In this document: piece after piece, positions 17,177 through 18,999 of the stretch
Layout of the letters: the number at the start of each line of letters is the position of its first letter
How positions within the stretch are numbered: the stretch's first letter is position 1
NCBI GenBank assembly: GCA_024405335.1
Contig: JAKSOX010000016.1
Span: 1 to 18,999, forward strand
Reading direction: 5' to 3'
From: Kiritimatiellia bacterium
Lineage (GTDB): Bacteria > Verrucomicrobiota > Kiritimatiellia > RFP12 > UBA1067
Length of the DNA stretch: 18,999 nt
Translations under genes and position numbers: made by a program
Notes under the pieces: generated by a model
What the model saw: only the letters and a program-made list of their open reading frames with translations
Told to the model about the DNA's origin: nothing
Databases searched by the model: none

Positions 17177-18283
17177 TTACGCGGTCTGCACCATGTTGTC
17201 CAGAATCTGCTCGCTCGCCTCCGTGCCGGCGGCGAGCAGATCGCTGATCACGCCCATGAGCGACTGGATCTTCGAGAGCAGTTCCTCCATGGCGGCCTGC
17301 TCTTCGTCGATCGCGGCCTGGATCATCTCCAGCAGCGCCTGCAGCTCGGCGATTTCGGCCTGCTCTTCGGCCGACTCCTTCTGCAGGAACAGCAGCTCCC
17401 AGTTCATCACGCAGCTGGCGATGCCGCCGGCCGTCTGGATGACGCTCATGCACGTCGACGCGATCTTGCAGCCGAGCTGCAGACTCTTGTTCGCGGCGTC
17501 GGCGATCTTCGTGCCGAGTTCCGCCGCCTTCGCCGCCGCGGACGCGGTGTTCGTGGCCAGGCTCGCGATGCCGCAGCCGAGCGACGCGAGGCCGATCACC
17601 GCCGAGACGATCGTCATCGCCAGCTGGTAGTCGCCCTGCACCTTGGCCAGCGCCTCCTTCTTGGAAACCCCGGGGTGGTCCTTCTTGTACTCTTCGGCCG
17701 CATCCTCGAAGGCCTCCTTCAGCGCGTCGGTCTCCGCCAGGATCTGGTTCGTCAGCGACAGCGCGCACGACGCCACCGTGAGCGCGCACGCGGCGACCGC
17801 GAGCGGCGTGGCCGCGCCGAACGTGGCGACGCAGGTGATGACCGTGGCGATCACGGAAAGGGCCGTCATGATCCAGCCGAATATCTTGTTCTTCTTGGCC
17901 TCTTCGGCCTGCTTCTGCGCGACCTCCATCGCCTCTTTGATCTTGTCGAGCGTTTCCGAGTGCTTCTTCTCAAGTTCCTTGAGCTTCGTCTCGATGCGCG
18001 TCTTCGACGCCTGGAGCTGCTCGAGTTCGTTGTCGAGCGTGAGCTCGGCGATGAGCTTTTCGAGGTCCGCGAGGTCGCCCATGAGCGCGACCAGATCGTC
18101 GAGCTCCGGCAGTTCGAGTTCGAAGGCGCTGCCGTCCGCGAACGTCACTTCGATGGTGTTTCCGCGCAGGATCGGCGCGTTTTCCTTGACTTCCTGGGAA
18201 ACGTCGATGACGCCGGCGCCTTCCGTGCTTTCGACGGGGACGCCCGTCTGGACCGGCGGGGTGGTGGTGGGGGTGATCGTCAT
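17177..18283 (-). CDS. YopB/SipB/CopB-like T3SS translocator (SctE-like)
   Basis: 368 residues. The start at 18283 (MTITPTTTPP) is chosen because GAAAGGAA lies 8 bases upstream; a longer in-frame extension to 18337 would run over that site. Domain order: a Pro/Thr-rich polar N-terminus (1-40), a coiled coil (about 85-132, ELEKKHSETLDKIKEAMEVA), a hydrophobic hairpin region (134-177, KIFGWIMTALSVIATVITCV), a second hydrophobic segment (220-245, LAMTIVSAVIGLASLGCGIA), and a C-terminal amphipathic helix region (305-360). This is the layout of the IpaB/SipB/YopB family, which inserts into the host membrane as the major translocator. The motif 'KIFGWIMTALSVIA' is very like the first membrane segment of YopB-type proteins. 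It sits directly after a SycD-like chaperone, its expected partner. Confidence 0.88.
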   Translation of the reverse strand: MTITPTTTPPVQTGVPVESTEGAGVIDVSQEVKENAPILRGNTIEVTFADGSAFELELPELDDLVALMGDLADLEKLIAELTLDNELEQLQASKTRIETKLKELEKKHSETLDKIKEAMEVAQKQAEEAKKNKIFGWIMTALSVIATVITCVATFGAATPLAVAACALTVASCALSLTNQILAETDALKEAFEDAAEEYKKDHPGVSKKEALAKVQGDYQLAMTIVSAVIGLASLGCGIASLATNTASAAAKAAELGTKIADAANKSLQLGCKIASTCMSVIQTAGGIASCVMNWELLFLQKESAEEQAEIAELQALLEMIQAAIDEEQAAMEELLSKIQSLMGVISDLLAAGTEASEQILDNMVQTA

Positions 18284-18291
18284 GTTGTGTG

Positions 18292-18299
18292 TTCCTTTC
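18292..18299 (-). promoter_or_regulatory. Ribosome binding site deciding the start at 18283
   Basis: GAAAGGAA on the coding strand, 8 bases before ATG 18283. It lies inside the longest possible frame and therefore argues against the upstream start at 18337. Confidence 0.75.
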
Positions 18300-18345
18300 T
18301 TGCTGTTTGGCGCTTTGCCGGCGGCGCGAACCGCCAATGGTCAAA

Positions 18346-18879
18346 TCACTTCTTTTCGGCGACGCTCTTGCGGGCCGCTTCCACGACGCCCAGCAGCTTT
18401 TCCGCCTTCGCGCGGAATTCGTCGTTCGAACCGACGCCCGCGGGGCAGAACTCGAGCAGCGTGCGGCAGCCGGATTCGGCGGAGTCGAAGTCGCCCATCG
18501 CCAGCGCGCATTCGGCGGCGTAGAAGTGCGGCTTCGGCAGATGCAGGTCGAACATGGCCGCGGCCGCGTAGGCGGTGATTGCTTCCTTGTATTCCTTGCG
18601 CACCTGGCGAACGGCGCCCAGCGCCGTCCAGTACTTCGGGCAGGTGTGTTCCATGATGCACAGGAAGTAGAAGATCTTCTCGGCGTCTTCGTAGCGGCCG
18701 GTGCGGTAGAAACCGGAACCGACGCTGTAGGCGGCCTCGAGCTCCGCGCGGCCGATGCCGCGCACGTCGGCGACCGTGGTCACCCCGTTCATCATCTTCA
18801 TGGCGGTGCTGGCGACCTCTTTCAGCTTTTCCTGACTGGCCTTCAGCAGCTTCTCGCTCAACTCTTTTTCCGTGCTCAT
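18346..18879 (-). CDS. SycD/LcrH/SicA-family T3SS translocator chaperone
   Basis: 177 residues from ATG 18879, chosen because AAAAGGAG lies 8 bases upstream. The protein has three tetratricopeptide repeats: about 47-80 (AAYSVGSGFYRTGRYEDAEK then IFYFLCIMEH), 81-114 (YWTALGAVRQVRKEYKEAI then AYAAAAMFDLH) and 115-148 (PHFYAAECALAMGDFDSAES). The 'GRYEDAEKIFYFLCIMEH..YW.ALGA..Q....Y..A...Y..A' pattern and the length near 165-180 residues are characteristic of class II T3SS chaperones. These are cytoplasmic, bind the N-terminal regions of both translocators and keep them soluble before secretion; some also act as transcriptional co-activators. It is the first gene of the apparent operon, followed 62 bases later by the YopB-like gene, as in other translocator operons. 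Residues 1-35 are helical and precede the TPRs, as in SycD. Confidence 0.93.
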   Translation of the reverse strand: MSTEKELSEKLLKASQEKLKEVASTAMKMMNGVTTVADVRGIGRAELEAAYSVGSGFYRTGRYEDAEKIFYFLCIMEHTCPKYWTALGAVRQVRKEYKEAITAYAAAAMFDLHLPKPHFYAAECALAMGDFDSAESGCRTLLEFCPAGVGSNDEFRAKAEKLLGVVEAARKSVAEKK

Positions 18880-18887
18880 GTTCTGAA

Positions 18888-18895
18888 CTCCTTTT
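18888..18895 (-). promoter_or_regulatory. Ribosome binding site deciding the start at 18879
   Basis: AAAAGGAG on the coding strand, 8 bases before ATG 18879. The longest frame would start upstream at 18912 (MIVNGSKGVQN) and read through this site, so the shorter start is preferred. Confidence 0.85.
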
Positions 18896-18918
18896 GACCC
18901 GTTTACGATCATCCCCCG

Positions 18919-18937
18919 AAAAGGTTACAAGAAAAAT
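18919..18937 (-). promoter_or_regulatory. Shared promoter-like element, copy 2 (before the T3SS chaperone gene)
   Basis: Coding strand ATTTTTCTTGTAACCTTTT, 18 of 19 positions identical to the copy at 2702-2720. It lies 39 bases before ATG 18879. Immediately upstream on the coding strand is an A-tract followed by a T-tract (18936-18951) preceded by GGGC, the same arrangement as at copy 1. It is likely the promoter or activator site that drives the chaperone-translocator operon. The remaining 48 bases to the window edge (18952-18999) show nothing I can assign. Confidence 0.62.
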
Positions 18938-18999
18938 AAAAAATTTTTTTTGCCCTTCCCAAAGGAACACTCTGTTTACACACAACAGGGGGAATGATA

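Noticed and set aside
18320..18335. Small GC hairpin (GGCGG/CCGCC) between the chaperone and YopB-like genes
   Set aside because: Only a 5-base stem with no following T-run on the coding strand, and the flanking genes fit one operon, so it is not a credible terminator.

Overview
The window is a GC-rich block in which every supported gene lies on the minus strand, so transcription runs from right to left. Reading from the right end, it holds a compact type III secretion (T3SS) translocator locus: a SycD/LcrH-family TPR chaperone (18346-18879), a YopB/SipB/CopB-like hydrophobic translocator (17177-18283), a YopD/CopD-like second translocator with an unusually long coiled-coil region (15479-17110), and four consecutive genes for ~200-residue proteins of one related but unnamed family (12913-15482). 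These are followed directly by a gene for a giant ~3,390-residue surface protein (2736-12896). After a 97-base gap comes a long gene that runs off the left edge (1-2638); it encodes at least 879 residues with no family I recognise.

The organism cannot be named from the sequence. Three features together suggest the PVC superphylum (Kiritimatiellota, Lentisphaerota or Verrucomicrobiota, probably host-associated): CSLREA-type and chlamydial Pmp-like beta-helix segments, BspA-type leucine-rich repeats, and a C-terminal module with a 'YVAGTSP..PDDYF' signature. The chaperone-translocator-translocator order matches chlamydial lcrH-copB-copD and other T3SS translocator operons. No needle, basal-body, ATPase or export-apparatus gene is present in the window.

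Layout: the first seven genes (18879 down to 12913) are closely spaced or overlapping, with a 4-base ATGA overlap between the SctB-like gene and the next gene, and gaps of 10-66 bases elsewhere. The giant gene follows after only 16 bases. All eight could form one operon read from a promoter near 18919-18950. A 19-base element found there recurs with one mismatch at 2702-2720, upstream of the left-edge gene, which suggests that this gene is a co-regulated member of the same system, for example an effector or another secreted protein.

Working model (inference): the chaperone holds the two translocators before secretion. The translocators form the host-membrane pore. The four small paralogues have a helix-variable domain-helix layout reminiscent of needle-tip or EspA-type filament proteins and may be tip, filament or effector variants. 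The giant protein has an apparent signal sequence, a Gly-rich stalk, beta-helix segments and about 35 leucine-rich repeats, and probably provides surface attachment next to the injection machinery. The long open frames on the plus strand are shadows of these GC-rich, repetitive genes.
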